From positions 124,001-188,000 of the forward strand of contig JANJUX010000016.1 of assembly GCA_024710355.1 (NCBI GenBank): DNA of 64,000 nucleotides, written 5' to 3'. Under the pieces are notes generated by a model, which searched no databases, was not told the origin of the DNA, and saw only the letters and a program-made list of their open reading frames with translations. The translations under genes were made by a program, and so were the position numbers. Source of the DNA: Candidatus Rifleibacteriota bacterium. GTDB lineage: Bacteria; Muiribacteriota; Ozemobacteria; Ozemobacterales; Ozemobacteraceae. Every line of letters begins with the position of its first letter. The first letter of the stretch is position 1. This document shows positions 16,723 through 24,186 of the stretch, in pieces.

Positions 16723-18531
16723 TCAGGCGCCGCCGCCAATTCTTTTTGCCAGATCGGCTGAATCGACGGCCTTGCTGATCGCCTCTTCTTTCGAGATCTT
16801 GCCGGCGCGCACCAGTCTGGCGAGATCATCATTAAGGAGCCGGTTGCCACGGTTCTGCCCGGTAGTCATGCCAGTCAGCAGCATGTGTGTTTTGCCTTCG
16901 CGCACCATATTTGCCATGCCATAGTCCATGACCAGCACCTCAAGTGCCGGCACACGCCCGCCGCCGATTTTGCGGCAGAGGGTCTGACAGCAGACCCCAA
17001 GCAGGTTGTCGGCAAGACCTGCACGTATCTGCTCCTGCGACTCGGCCGGGAACTGGTCGACAATACGATTGATAGTGCTCATCGCCGTAGAAGTGTGCAG
17101 TGTGGCCAGCACCAGGTGCCCGGTATTGGCCGTTTCGATCGCCATCGTAATCGTTTCGAGATCGCGCATCTCGCCGACAAGAACCACATCGGGGTCTTCG
17201 CGCAGCGCGGCCTTGAGGGCACGAGAAAAAGACACCGTATGCACACCCACTTCGCGCTGATTGACAAGAGCCTTGCGGCTCTGGTGCACAAATTCGACCG
17301 GATCTTCAATCGTCAGAATATGACATTCACGGTTGCGGTTGATGTGATCGACCATCGCCGCAAGCGTGGTGCTCTTGCCGCTGCCGGTCGGGCCGGTAAC
17401 CAGTATCAAGCCCTTGGGCGCCTCGGCCCACTTGCGCAGCACTTCGGGCATGCCAAGTTCTTCGAGCGTAAAAATCGTGTTGGGAATATGCCTGAAAACA
17501 GCGCTGACACCATTATGGTCGCGCAGCAGGTTGATTCTGAAACGCGAGTGTTTGTCCATGGCGTAGGCAAAATCTTCGTCACCGGTTTTATTGAATTCTT
17601 CAATCGAATCGGGTCGCATGATCGGCTCAAGCAGCTGAAAAACCTCGCGCGCCGCCAGTTTGAGAAAACCGGCAATTGGCCTGATCAGGCCATCGATTCG
17701 CCATCTCGGCACCTGACCGGCCGAAAGATGCAGATCGGAACCACCTTCTTCAACCAGGCGCTTCAGCAGGTCGTCGATGTTTTTTATGCCTGAACCGCCG
17801 GCGGCCTGCTCGGTCGTTACCGCTTCACCACCATAATTCTGCATGATTTTCTGAAAGTATTCGGTCTCGATCGACACCGGCTCGATTTTCATGGCCGGCA
17901 GCAGGTTGCTGATCGAAGCCAGCAGGTTTTCATCCATGCGGTCGCAATAACCGAGCAATATCCTGCTTTCCTGCTTTTTGACCGGTGCAACCCGGTGCCG
18001 CTGCATAAAGCCGATCGGCAGCAGTCTGAGAACCTCAACCGGCGGAATCGGTGACTCGGCACGATAATCCCGGTGCGCGGGCGGCCGCGAAGTCTTTTTA
18101 AGCCGCTCGGCCAGAATGCGCATCATTGACAGACTCGCCTCGGGCACCGCCAGAACCACCTTGCGAAAAACCTCCCGGGCAAGCTTGAGAATCAGCACCT
18201 CACCCCGGGCAATACACGAAGCTGTGCGCTTTTCGTTGAGAATGACAGCCAGCTCACCAACCATCTGTGAGCGCTCCAGACGCGATATCTCGATCTGATC
18301 GTCGCCTTCACCGGCAACGACAGAAACCTCGCCCGAAATGATGACAAAAAGAAAATCAGCCTGGTCACCGGCCTTGAGAATATATTCATTATCGGCATAA
18401 GCCTCGATGGTTCCGGCTTTGCCGATAACCTGATCACGCTGGGCATCGCTCAAAGGCTCAAAAAACGGGTTGGTATCAAAAGCGGCGTTCGCTCTGGTCA
18501 ATATCTCAGGGGTACGTTCAACAACACGCAT
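16723..18531 (-). CDS. cyclic-nucleotide-binding domain fused to a PilT-type pilus ATPase
   Basis: 602 aa from the ATG at 18531, chosen because GGAGAAAGCT lies just upstream; an ATG 9 codons earlier lacks such a site. Domains: a CRP-like cyclic-nucleotide-binding fold (about 15-140, with GDQADFLFVIISGEV and the MVGELAVILNEKRTASC binding cassette); an MshEN/T2SSE-N-like domain (about 160-230, LLPIGFMQRHRVAPV); and a PilT/PilU ATPase (about 255-590). The ATPase has Walker A GPTGSGKSTT (Lys386), the Asp box around EDPVEFVHQ, Walker B-like LREDPDVVLVGEMRD and the His box TGHLVLATLHT. Family knowledge: PilT ATPases drive type IV pilus retraction; AIRAGLADNLLGVCCQ-like text here (EQIRAGLADNLLGV) matches PilT. 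It is third in a minus-strand operon after a PP2C phosphatase and an RsbW-like kinase. An intact CNB cassette suggests control by cAMP or cGMP. Confidence 0.9.
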   Translation of the reverse strand: MRVVERTPEILTRANAAFDTNPFFEPLSDAQRDQVIGKAGTIEAYADNEYILKAGDQADFLFVIISGEVSVVAGEGDDQIEISRLERSQMVGELAVILNEKRTASCIARGEVLILKLAREVFRKVVLAVPEASLSMMRILAERLKKTSRPPAHRDYRAESPIPPVEVLRLLPIGFMQRHRVAPVKKQESRILLGYCDRMDENLLASISNLLPAMKIEPVSIETEYFQKIMQNYGGEAVTTEQAAGGSGIKNIDDLLKRLVEEGGSDLHLSAGQVPRWRIDGLIRPIAGFLKLAAREVFQLLEPIMRPDSIEEFNKTGDEDFAYAMDKHSRFRINLLRDHNGVSAVFRHIPNTIFTLEELGMPEVLRKWAEAPKGLILVTGPTGSGKSTTLAAMVDHINRNRECHILTIEDPVEFVHQSRKALVNQREVGVHTVSFSRALKAALREDPDVVLVGEMRDLETITMAIETANTGHLVLATLHTSTAMSTINRIVDQFPAESQEQIRAGLADNLLGVCCQTLCRKIGGGRVPALEVLVMDYGMANMVREGKTHMLLTGMTTGQNRGNRLLNDDLARLVRAGKISKEEAISKAVDSADLAKRIGGGA

Positions 18532-18616
18532 AGCTTTCTCCAGTCGAAAAACCTGCAATCCGGCATCACTTTAACACAACCGGCCAACAAATGCAGCTTT
18601 CGCCAACCGGGCGTTT

Positions 18617-19030
18617 TCAGGCAAGCCGCAGGCTTTTCTTAACCGAAAGACAGTTTCCCGAATAATTGTATCTGAAGCGGTCGGCATAACGCCTGATGAT
18701 CATCAACCCGCGACCCGAGTCTTTATCGGGATCATACGGCCGCACCAGCCAGACATTGCGGTCAAAACCGCAGCCTTCATCCTGAACCGTGATCTGCAGC
18801 CCATCGCTGAAGAACGAAAGCTTGCACCTGACCATGCTCTCAGAAGCTTCCGGGCAGCCGTGCATTATCGCATTCAGCATGACCTCGCGCAAAAGCAGAT
18901 CACAGGCGAACAATTCCGTTTCCTGACGCCGTTCACCAAGGTTTTCTCGCAGCTCGACACAGAGTCGATCAAGATTCTCAACATTCGCCAGAATTTTTTT
19001 TCTGATGACTTTTACCGGTTTTCCTGCCAT
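18617..19030 (-). CDS. RsbW/SpoIIAB-like serine kinase (anti-sigma-type HATPase)
   Basis: 137 aa, the usual size of RsbW-like switch kinases. The GHKL ATPase fold is visible: N box LREVMLNAIMHGCPE, G1 VQDEGCGFD and G2 SGRGLMIIRRYADR. Family knowledge: these kinases bind and phosphorylate STAS antagonists and sequester a target until a PP2C phosphatase reverses it. The start is 2 bp downstream of the phosphatase stop, and a STAS gene opens the divergent operon at 20565. The target may not be a sigma factor, since none is nearby. Confidence 0.9.
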   Translation of the reverse strand: MAGKPVKVIRKKILANVENLDRLCVELRENLGERRQETELFACDLLLREVMLNAIMHGCPEASESMVRCKLSFFSDGLQITVQDEGCGFDRNVWLVRPYDPDKDSGRGLMIIRRYADRFRYNYSGNCLSVKKSLRLA

Positions 19031-19032
19031 AA

Positions 19033-20187
19033 CTAAACTTCCAGGCAGAGCACGACCATATCGTCTTCAGGAACGGGCAGCCTGTCTATCTGCTTCGTCA
19101 GAGCCTCCTGCAACGATCCGGCCGGGGTGTCTGCAATCTTCTCAAAAAGTCCGGCGGCAAGTTCCATCTTTGCCTGCCAGCGAAAACTCTCATTGTTGAA
19201 CAGATCGAGAAGCCCGTCAGAGAAAATGAAAATGCGGTCGCCCGGGCTCACCTTGAATTCCTTCAGCTGAAACGAAACGTCCGGAAAAAGCCCAACAAGA
19301 TCGCCGGTCACCTCGATCGGCCGACAACTCCTGTCTTCAGCCGAATACAAAATCGGAGGCGGGCCGCCGGCATTGACCACCCAGGCCTTGCCGGCTTTTC
19401 TATTGATTCTTACGATGGTCAGGGCGACGAACTGACCAGGCTGAAGCACGCTGGTAATGGCCCTGTTGATATCGAACACCGCATCGCGGGGCGTTGAAAG
19501 AATACTGCAGTTCTGGCGAAACAGCATTTTCAGAGCTGAGGTGACAAGAGCGATGCCAACATCGTGGCCGCTGATATCGGCTACAACATAGTCATAAACC
19601 TTTTCGCCAATCGGAATTACATCATAAAAATCACCGCCCACTTCTTGGAGCGGTCTGAAAAGAACCGAAAATTTCGCCTCGGGGCTGTCGACCGCCTTGG
19701 CCAGAATGGCATCCTGGGCGGCCTTAAGGCTATTAAGCCGCATGCTCTGCAGTTCGATTCGGTTCAAAAGAGCCTGTCGCAGGCGCAAATGCGTTCTGAC
19801 TCTGGCCAGAATTTCTTCTTTCTGCCATGGTTTGGTGATGTAGTCGACGCCGCCGACCTCGAATCCTTTCACTTTGCTGGAAAGATCGTCGTTGGCCGAG
19901 ATAAAAAGAATCGGAATTTCGTTAGTGAGCGGATCTTCGTGAATTTTTCGACAGATATCGAAGCCCGATTCTTCAGGAAACTCGACATCGAGCAGTATCA
20001 GGTCAGGCGCCTGTTGAGCCATGGCCTCGAAGCACGAAGCTGAATCAAAGGCGGTTACGGCACGAAAACCCTCCTGAACGAGAATGGTCTTGAGAGTCAG
20101 GTTACTGCTGAAGTCATCGTCAACAACCATTACCAGCGGCACATAGTTTTCATGAAAAATGTTGTTCTGTTCTTGTGTACTCTGCAT
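19033..20187 (-). CDS. response regulator with PP2C (SpoIIE/RsbU) phosphatase output
   Basis: 384 aa from the ATG at 20187, which follows an AGAGG site; a frame 14 codons longer exists but looks less likely. An N-terminal receiver has phospho-acceptor Asp67 in LILLDVEFPEESG and acidic VVDDD. A short helical linker leads to a SpoIIE-type PP2C domain (about 180-384) with metal aspartates in EVGGDFYDV, VADISGHDVG, SDGLLDLF and the terminal EDDMVVLCLEV. Family knowledge: it dephosphorylates a STAS protein, here most likely the product of the divergent gene at 20565. It is the first gene of the operon phosphatase-RsbW-PilT, so phosphorelay input would reset the switch. Confidence 0.93.
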   Translation of the reverse strand: MQSTQEQNNIFHENYVPLVMVVDDDFSSNLTLKTILVQEGFRAVTAFDSASCFEAMAQQAPDLILLDVEFPEESGFDICRKIHEDPLTNEIPILFISANDDLSSKVKGFEVGGVDYITKPWQKEEILARVRTHLRLRQALLNRIELQSMRLNSLKAAQDAILAKAVDSPEAKFSVLFRPLQEVGGDFYDVIPIGEKVYDYVVADISGHDVGIALVTSALKMLFRQNCSILSTPRDAVFDINRAITSVLQPGQFVALTIVRINRKAGKAWVVNAGGPPPILYSAEDRSCRPIEVTGDLVGLFPDVSFQLKEFKVSPGDRIFIFSDGLLDLFNNESFRWQAKMELAAGLFEKIADTPAGSLQEALTKQIDRLPVPEDDMVVLCLEV

Positions 20188-20564
20188 TAAAGCCTCTAGC
20201 CTGTAATTTATACGACAAACACAACTCAATTAAAAAGCCCGCATCCTGTCAATAAGCCTCTGACTTTCAGAATATGTCTGTTTTTCCCGAACTGGCAACC
20301 GTATTTTTCCTGACGAAGAATTAGAAAGTAATATCTGAAAATTAGTAAAAAAGGGCTTTTAAAAATATAACTTTATGCTATAATCTAATTGATACTGTTA
20401 ATATAACATTTGAAAATTCAAAAATCAACGATTCAGGGGTGCAGTTTTTTGTACCCCGCACACACTGCAATATCTGACAAATTTTCAGAGAAGTAGAATG
20501 CTATATAAAGGCTGGTTCTGCAGTCAGGGTAAGGCAGCAGAGACATGCGCTAAAAGGAGATAAC
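20188..20564. promoter_or_regulatory. divergent intergenic region between partner-switch and chemosensory operons
   Basis: 377 bp without a gene, more AT-rich than its neighbours. It holds a TATAAA -10-like box on the minus strand (20207-20212) about 20 bp before the phosphatase start. An extended -10 lies on the plus strand (20376-20384). A short inverted repeat GGGGTGC/GTACCCC (20436-20442 and 20451-20457, 8-nt loop, one G-U pair) falls inside the long predicted plus-strand leader. A strong AAAAGGAGATAAC ribosome site precedes the STAS start. No known riboswitch consensus was recognised. Confidence 0.6.
20376..20384 (+). promoter_or_regulatory. extended -10 promoter of the chemosensory operon
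   Basis: TGC-TATAAT is a perfect -10 hexamer (20379-20384) with the TGn extension; no good -35 is present, as is common for extended -10 promoters. Transcription would begin near 20391, leaving a leader of about 170 nt before the STAS start at 20565. Confidence 0.5.
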
Positions 20565-20876
20565 ATGACTTCTTTCATTCAAAATCAGAAAGGCGATACC
20601 GCCAGTTTCTTTCTCAAAGGTGATTTCGTTCAGAGCAACACCAACGGTCTGAGGCAGGCTCTGCTCGATTCCATCAAGAATGGCACCACCACGATAAAAA
20701 TCGATCTCAACGAAGCCAACTGCATCGACTCACCAAGCATCGGCCTGCTGGTTTCGGTTCACAATACCCTCAAACCTCTTGCCGGCGAGTTGATAGTCAA
20801 CCGGGCGAAGCAGCCGATTGCCGAGCTTTTTTCGGTGCTTCAGCTCGACAAGAGGTTCAAGGTCAACGCATCTTAA
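20565..20876 (+). CDS. STAS-domain anti-sigma-factor-antagonist-like protein
   Basis: 103 aa, a single STAS domain like RsbV/SpoIIAA. The signature loop reads NCIDSPSIGLLVS. In SpoIIAA the phosphorylated serine is the second Ser of DSSGLG; the aligned residue here is Pro57, with Ser56 and Ser58 on either side, so the phosphorylation site may be shifted. Together with the divergent RsbW-like kinase and PP2C phosphatase it completes a partner-switching triad. It leads a plus-strand operon, 11 bp before a cheA-like gene, which suggests that the switch and the chemosensory array are controlled together. A strong Shine-Dalgarno (AAAAGGAGATAAC) precedes the start. Confidence 0.88.
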   Translation: MTSFIQNQKGDTASFFLKGDFVQSNTNGLRQALLDSIKNGTTTIKIDLNEANCIDSPSIGLLVSVHNTLKPLAGELIVNRAKQPIAELFSVLQLDKRFKVNAS

Positions 20877-20887
20877 GGGAGGGTTGA

Positions 20888-23800
20888 ATGACCCTTGGAA
20901 ATGACGAACTGCTGAAAGAATTTCTCGCCGAAACCAATGAGCAGCTGGCCGGTATCGAAACCGACCTGCTTACCATCGAAGAGGGCGGCGAAAACATAAA
21001 CGAAGAACTGGTTAACAAGGTTTTTCGCGCCGCTCACTCGATTAAAGGCGGCAGCTCACTCTTCGGCCTGAAAAAGATTCAGGAACTCTCACACAAAACC
21101 GAAAGCGTACTCGACCTGATTCGCTCGCGCGTCATCAGGCCGAACCCCGAAGTGGTCAACATTCTGTTGATCAGCTTTGACAAACTTAAAGAGCTGCTTA
21201 ACAATGTCATGATCAGCAACGAAATGGATATTTCCGAAAACCTCGTTGCTCTCACCGGCCTGGCCACATCGTTTTTGCCGCAGAGTGAGAAGGGCTTTTT
21301 CCATAAACAGGGAGCGGTAAAGCTGCCTGCCGGAGCTGCGGTTAACGTCAACGAAATGGATCTCGAGCTGGCACGCAAGAGCGGCCACTACGTCTACTTT
21401 GTCGAATACGACCTGATCCATGATATCGACATGCTCGACAAAAACATCCTCGACGTGGTGCGCCTGCTCATCGCCTTCGGAAAGGTGCTCGACGCCCAGG
21501 TGAACACCGATGCGGTAGGCACTCTCGAAGAGGAGCCGAGCGGTATAATACCGCTGCACGTTCTGTTTTCGACCGAAGTCGGGCCAGACGAAATCGAAAT
21601 GGTTCTTGAGCTGCCCAAGGAACGCATCAAGCTGCTCGCTTCGCCCCCCAAAGACCTGCCGGCAGCGCCGCCACCCATTCAGATCGCCGGTATCTCGCCG
21701 CCGACCGCACCCGCCAGAACAGAAGTGCAACCGGCCACCGCCTCTGACAAACCGGCAGAAACCGGTGCAGCAGCCACTCAGTCGCCCACCGCCCACCCGG
21801 TAAATACCGACGGTGAAAAAGCGAAAAGGCCGGCTTCTGACCAGTCGGGGCCGCCGGCAGCCGCTGGCAGCGTCGCCGATGCCACCCTGCGCGTCAGCGT
21901 TGAAGTTCTCGAAACTCTGATGAACCTGGCTGGCGAGCTGGTGCTCAGTCGCAATCAGCTGCGCGAAGCTCTTTCGACAAATGACATGCGTGGCGTAAAC
22001 GCAGGCAGCCAGCGGGTCAGCCTGGTAACTTCAGAGCTGCAGGAAGCGATCATGCAGACGCGTATGCAGCCGATTGGCAATGTTTTTAACAAGTTTCCGA
22101 GAGTCGTACGCGACATGTCGCGCACTCAGGGCAAAGAAATTCAGCTGATCATCGAAGGCAAAGAGGTCGAAATGGATAAAACCCTTATCGAAGGGCTTAA
22201 CGACCCGCTGACCCACATGATCCGCAATTCGTGCGATCATGGCATCGAAATGCCAGAAGAACGCATCAGAAAAGGCAAATCACCTACCGGCAAGGTCACT
22301 TTGCGCGCCTACCACGAAGCCGGCCAGGTAATCGTTGAAATCACCGACGACGGTAAAGGCATCAACCCGGCGAAGATTTCTGCCAGCGCCGTTTCCAAGG
22401 GCCTGATCTCCCAGGAAAAGGTTCTGGGCATGTCTGATGCCGAAAAAACGGCCCTGATTTTTCTGCCCGGCCTCTCGACTGCCGAAAAGGTCAGCGACAT
22501 ATCGGGCCGCGGCGTCGGCATGGATGTCGTTAAATCGAATCTCGACCGGCTCGGCGGCAAAATCGAAATTGAATCAAAGGTCGATGAGGGCACGAGATTC
22601 TGCATCAAGCTGCCGCTGACGCTGGCAATCATACCTTCCCTGGTAGTGGCGGTCGGCAACGAACGCTTCGCGGTGCCACAGATCAATGTTCTTGAATTGA
22701 CCCGCATTCCAGCCGCTCAGATCCAGAACAAAATCGAAATTGTCGGCGATGCCGAAGTTCTGACTCTGCGTGGCAGGCTTATCCCACTGGTCTCTCTTGG
22801 AAGAGTGCTGGGCATCAACAGAGAAGTCGTCGATGAAACTACCGGTCAGACCCTTACAGACCGGCGGCAGTCGCTTGCCGACCGCCGCAGTAGACGATCG
22901 CCGCTCCTTGAAGAAGTCGCTATCACTGGCCAGACCGGCTCAGAACCGTCTGCAGCGAAACGTGAAGCTGATAGCGACCGTCGCTACCACGCTGCCAACG
23001 ATCTCAATATCGTCATCATCTCTACCGGCACCTTTCAGTATGGCATTGTCGTCGACCAGTTCTTCAACACCGAAGAAATTGTCGTCAAGCCGCTGGGGCG
23101 CCATCTCAAGGGGCTGCCAGAATACGCCGGGGCAACCATCATGGGCGACGGCAAAGTGGCCCTGATCATCGACGTTTCCGGTCTGGCAGGCAAAGCCGGC
23201 ATGCGACATGTCAGCGGCAGCAGCCGGGCAGCAGTGCTTGCGGCCGAAACGGCCCGTGAGAACCGCCAGGATTCGATGTCGTTTCTGCTGTTTCAGAACC
23301 AGCCCGGCGAATTGTGCGGCATTCCGATGGAAATGGTGCTGCGCGTCGAAAGAATCGAGCGCAGTCAGGTCGAAAATTCTGCCGGCCGCCGCACCATGCA
23401 GTACCGTGGTGCCAGTCTGCCACTGATAACTCTCAGCGACGCCGCCGAAGTCAAACCCATTGACGAGGCGCAAAAGCTGGCAGTCATCGTTTCATCGATC
23501 GGCGGGCGTGAAGTCGGCCTGATGGTCGCGATGCCGGTCGACGTCATCGAAACCAGACTGCAGATCGACCAGAAAACCCACCGTCAGAAGGGTATCGCCG
23601 GCTCGGCAATCGTTAAAGACAAGACCATGCTTCTCGTCGACCTGGTTGAAATCGTCGAAACGGTTTTTCCGGAATGGCAGGTCTCTGCCGGCCCGGAAAA
23701 GACAGCCGACAAGGCAGCCCGCCCTCTGATTCTGCTTGCCGAAGATTCTGATTTCTTCAGAGGCCAGGTCAAGCGCTTTATCGAGTCAGAAGGCTTTGCG

Positions 23801-24112
23801 GTGGCAGAGGCCCCCGATGGCCAGGCCGCCTGGGAATTACTCTGCCAGCTCGGCGAAAAGGTCAAGGTGGTCGTAACCGATATCGAGATGCCGCGCATGA
23901 CCGGCCTCGGCCTGGCCAGAGCCATCAGAGCCGAAAACAGGTTTGCCGGTCTGCCGATTATCGGCCTGACCTCTCTTGCCGGTGAAGAAGACATTGAGCT
24001 GGGCAAGGCCGCGGGCATAACTGATTACCAGATCAAGCTCGACCGCGACCGCCTGCTCGAAAGCCTGCGCCGCATCCTTCCCAGGGCTGCTGAGCGACAG
24101 ATCGAATTTTAA
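20888..24112 (+). CDS. cheA: CheA-type chemotaxis kinase fused to two CheW-like domains and a receiver
   Basis: 1074 aa. Domains: HPt (P1) with His50 in AAHSIKGG; a P2-like region (about 150-270) with MDLELARKSGHYVYF; a Pro/Ala-rich linker (about 270-335); P3 dimerisation (LMNLAGELVLSRNQL); a CheA HATPase (N box MIRNSCDHGIE, G1 TDDGKGI, G2 GRGVGMDVV); a first CheW-like P5 domain, interrupted by an Arg-rich insert near residue 660; a second CheW-like domain (about 795-935); and a receiver with Asp998 in VVTDIEMPRMTG. Family knowledge: it autophosphorylates in response to chemoreceptors. The built-in receiver may act as phosphate sink or output, since no free CheY gene is in the operon. It lies between the STAS gene and the chemoreceptor. 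Confidence 0.95.
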   Translation: MTLGNDELLKEFLAETNEQLAGIETDLLTIEEGGENINEELVNKVFRAAHSIKGGSSLFGLKKIQELSHKTESVLDLIRSRVIRPNPEVVNILLISFDKLKELLNNVMISNEMDISENLVALTGLATSFLPQSEKGFFHKQGAVKLPAGAAVNVNEMDLELARKSGHYVYFVEYDLIHDIDMLDKNILDVVRLLIAFGKVLDAQVNTDAVGTLEEEPSGIIPLHVLFSTEVGPDEIEMVLELPKERIKLLASPPKDLPAAPPPIQIAGISPPTAPARTEVQPATASDKPAETGAAATQSPTAHPVNTDGEKAKRPASDQSGPPAAAGSVADATLRVSVEVLETLMNLAGELVLSRNQLREALSTNDMRGVNAGSQRVSLVTSELQEAIMQTRMQPIGNVFNKFPRVVRDMSRTQGKEIQLIIEGKEVEMDKTLIEGLNDPLTHMIRNSCDHGIEMPEERIRKGKSPTGKVTLRAYHEAGQVIVEITDDGKGINPAKISASAVSKGLISQEKVLGMSDAEKTALIFLPGLSTAEKVSDISGRGVGMDVVKSNLDRLGGKIEIESKVDEGTRFCIKLPLTLAIIPSLVVAVGNERFAVPQINVLELTRIPAAQIQNKIEIVGDAEVLTLRGRLIPLVSLGRVLGINREVVDETTGQTLTDRRQSLADRRSRRSPLLEEVAITGQTGSEPSAAKREADSDRRYHAANDLNIVIISTGTFQYGIVVDQFFNTEEIVVKPLGRHLKGLPEYAGATIMGDGKVALIIDVSGLAGKAGMRHVSGSSRAAVLAAETARENRQDSMSFLLFQNQPGELCGIPMEMVLRVERIERSQVENSAGRRTMQYRGASLPLITLSDAAEVKPIDEAQKLAVIVSSIGGREVGLMVAMPVDVIETRLQIDQKTHRQKGIAGSAIVKDKTMLLVDLVEIVETVFPEWQVSAGPEKTADKAARPLILLAEDSDFFRGQVKRFIESEGFAVAEAPDGQAAWELLCQLGEKVKVVVTDIEMPRMTGLGLARAIRAENRFAGLPIIGLTSLAGEEDIELGKAAGITDYQIKLDRDRLLESLRRILPRAAERQIEF

Positions 24113-24186
24113 AACCACGGAATTAAGTTTCATCACTGTAAAGCGCCTATAACTGGCGGCACAGCGAAAAAAACGGGAGAAAATAA

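Noticed and set aside
16885..17793. 302-codon plus-strand open frame
   Set aside because: It lies wholly inside the PilT-type ATPase gene, whose minus-strand translation has all ATPase motifs.
20385..20564. Possible riboswitch in the leader of the chemosensory operon
   Set aside because: The leader has one small hairpin, but I could not match any known riboswitch core such as c-di-GMP, preQ1 or SAM classes.
20565..20876. Sigma-factor regulation by the partner-switching triad
   Set aside because: No sigma-factor gene is in or near the locus, so I did not name the genes rsbV/rsbW or claim a sigma target.
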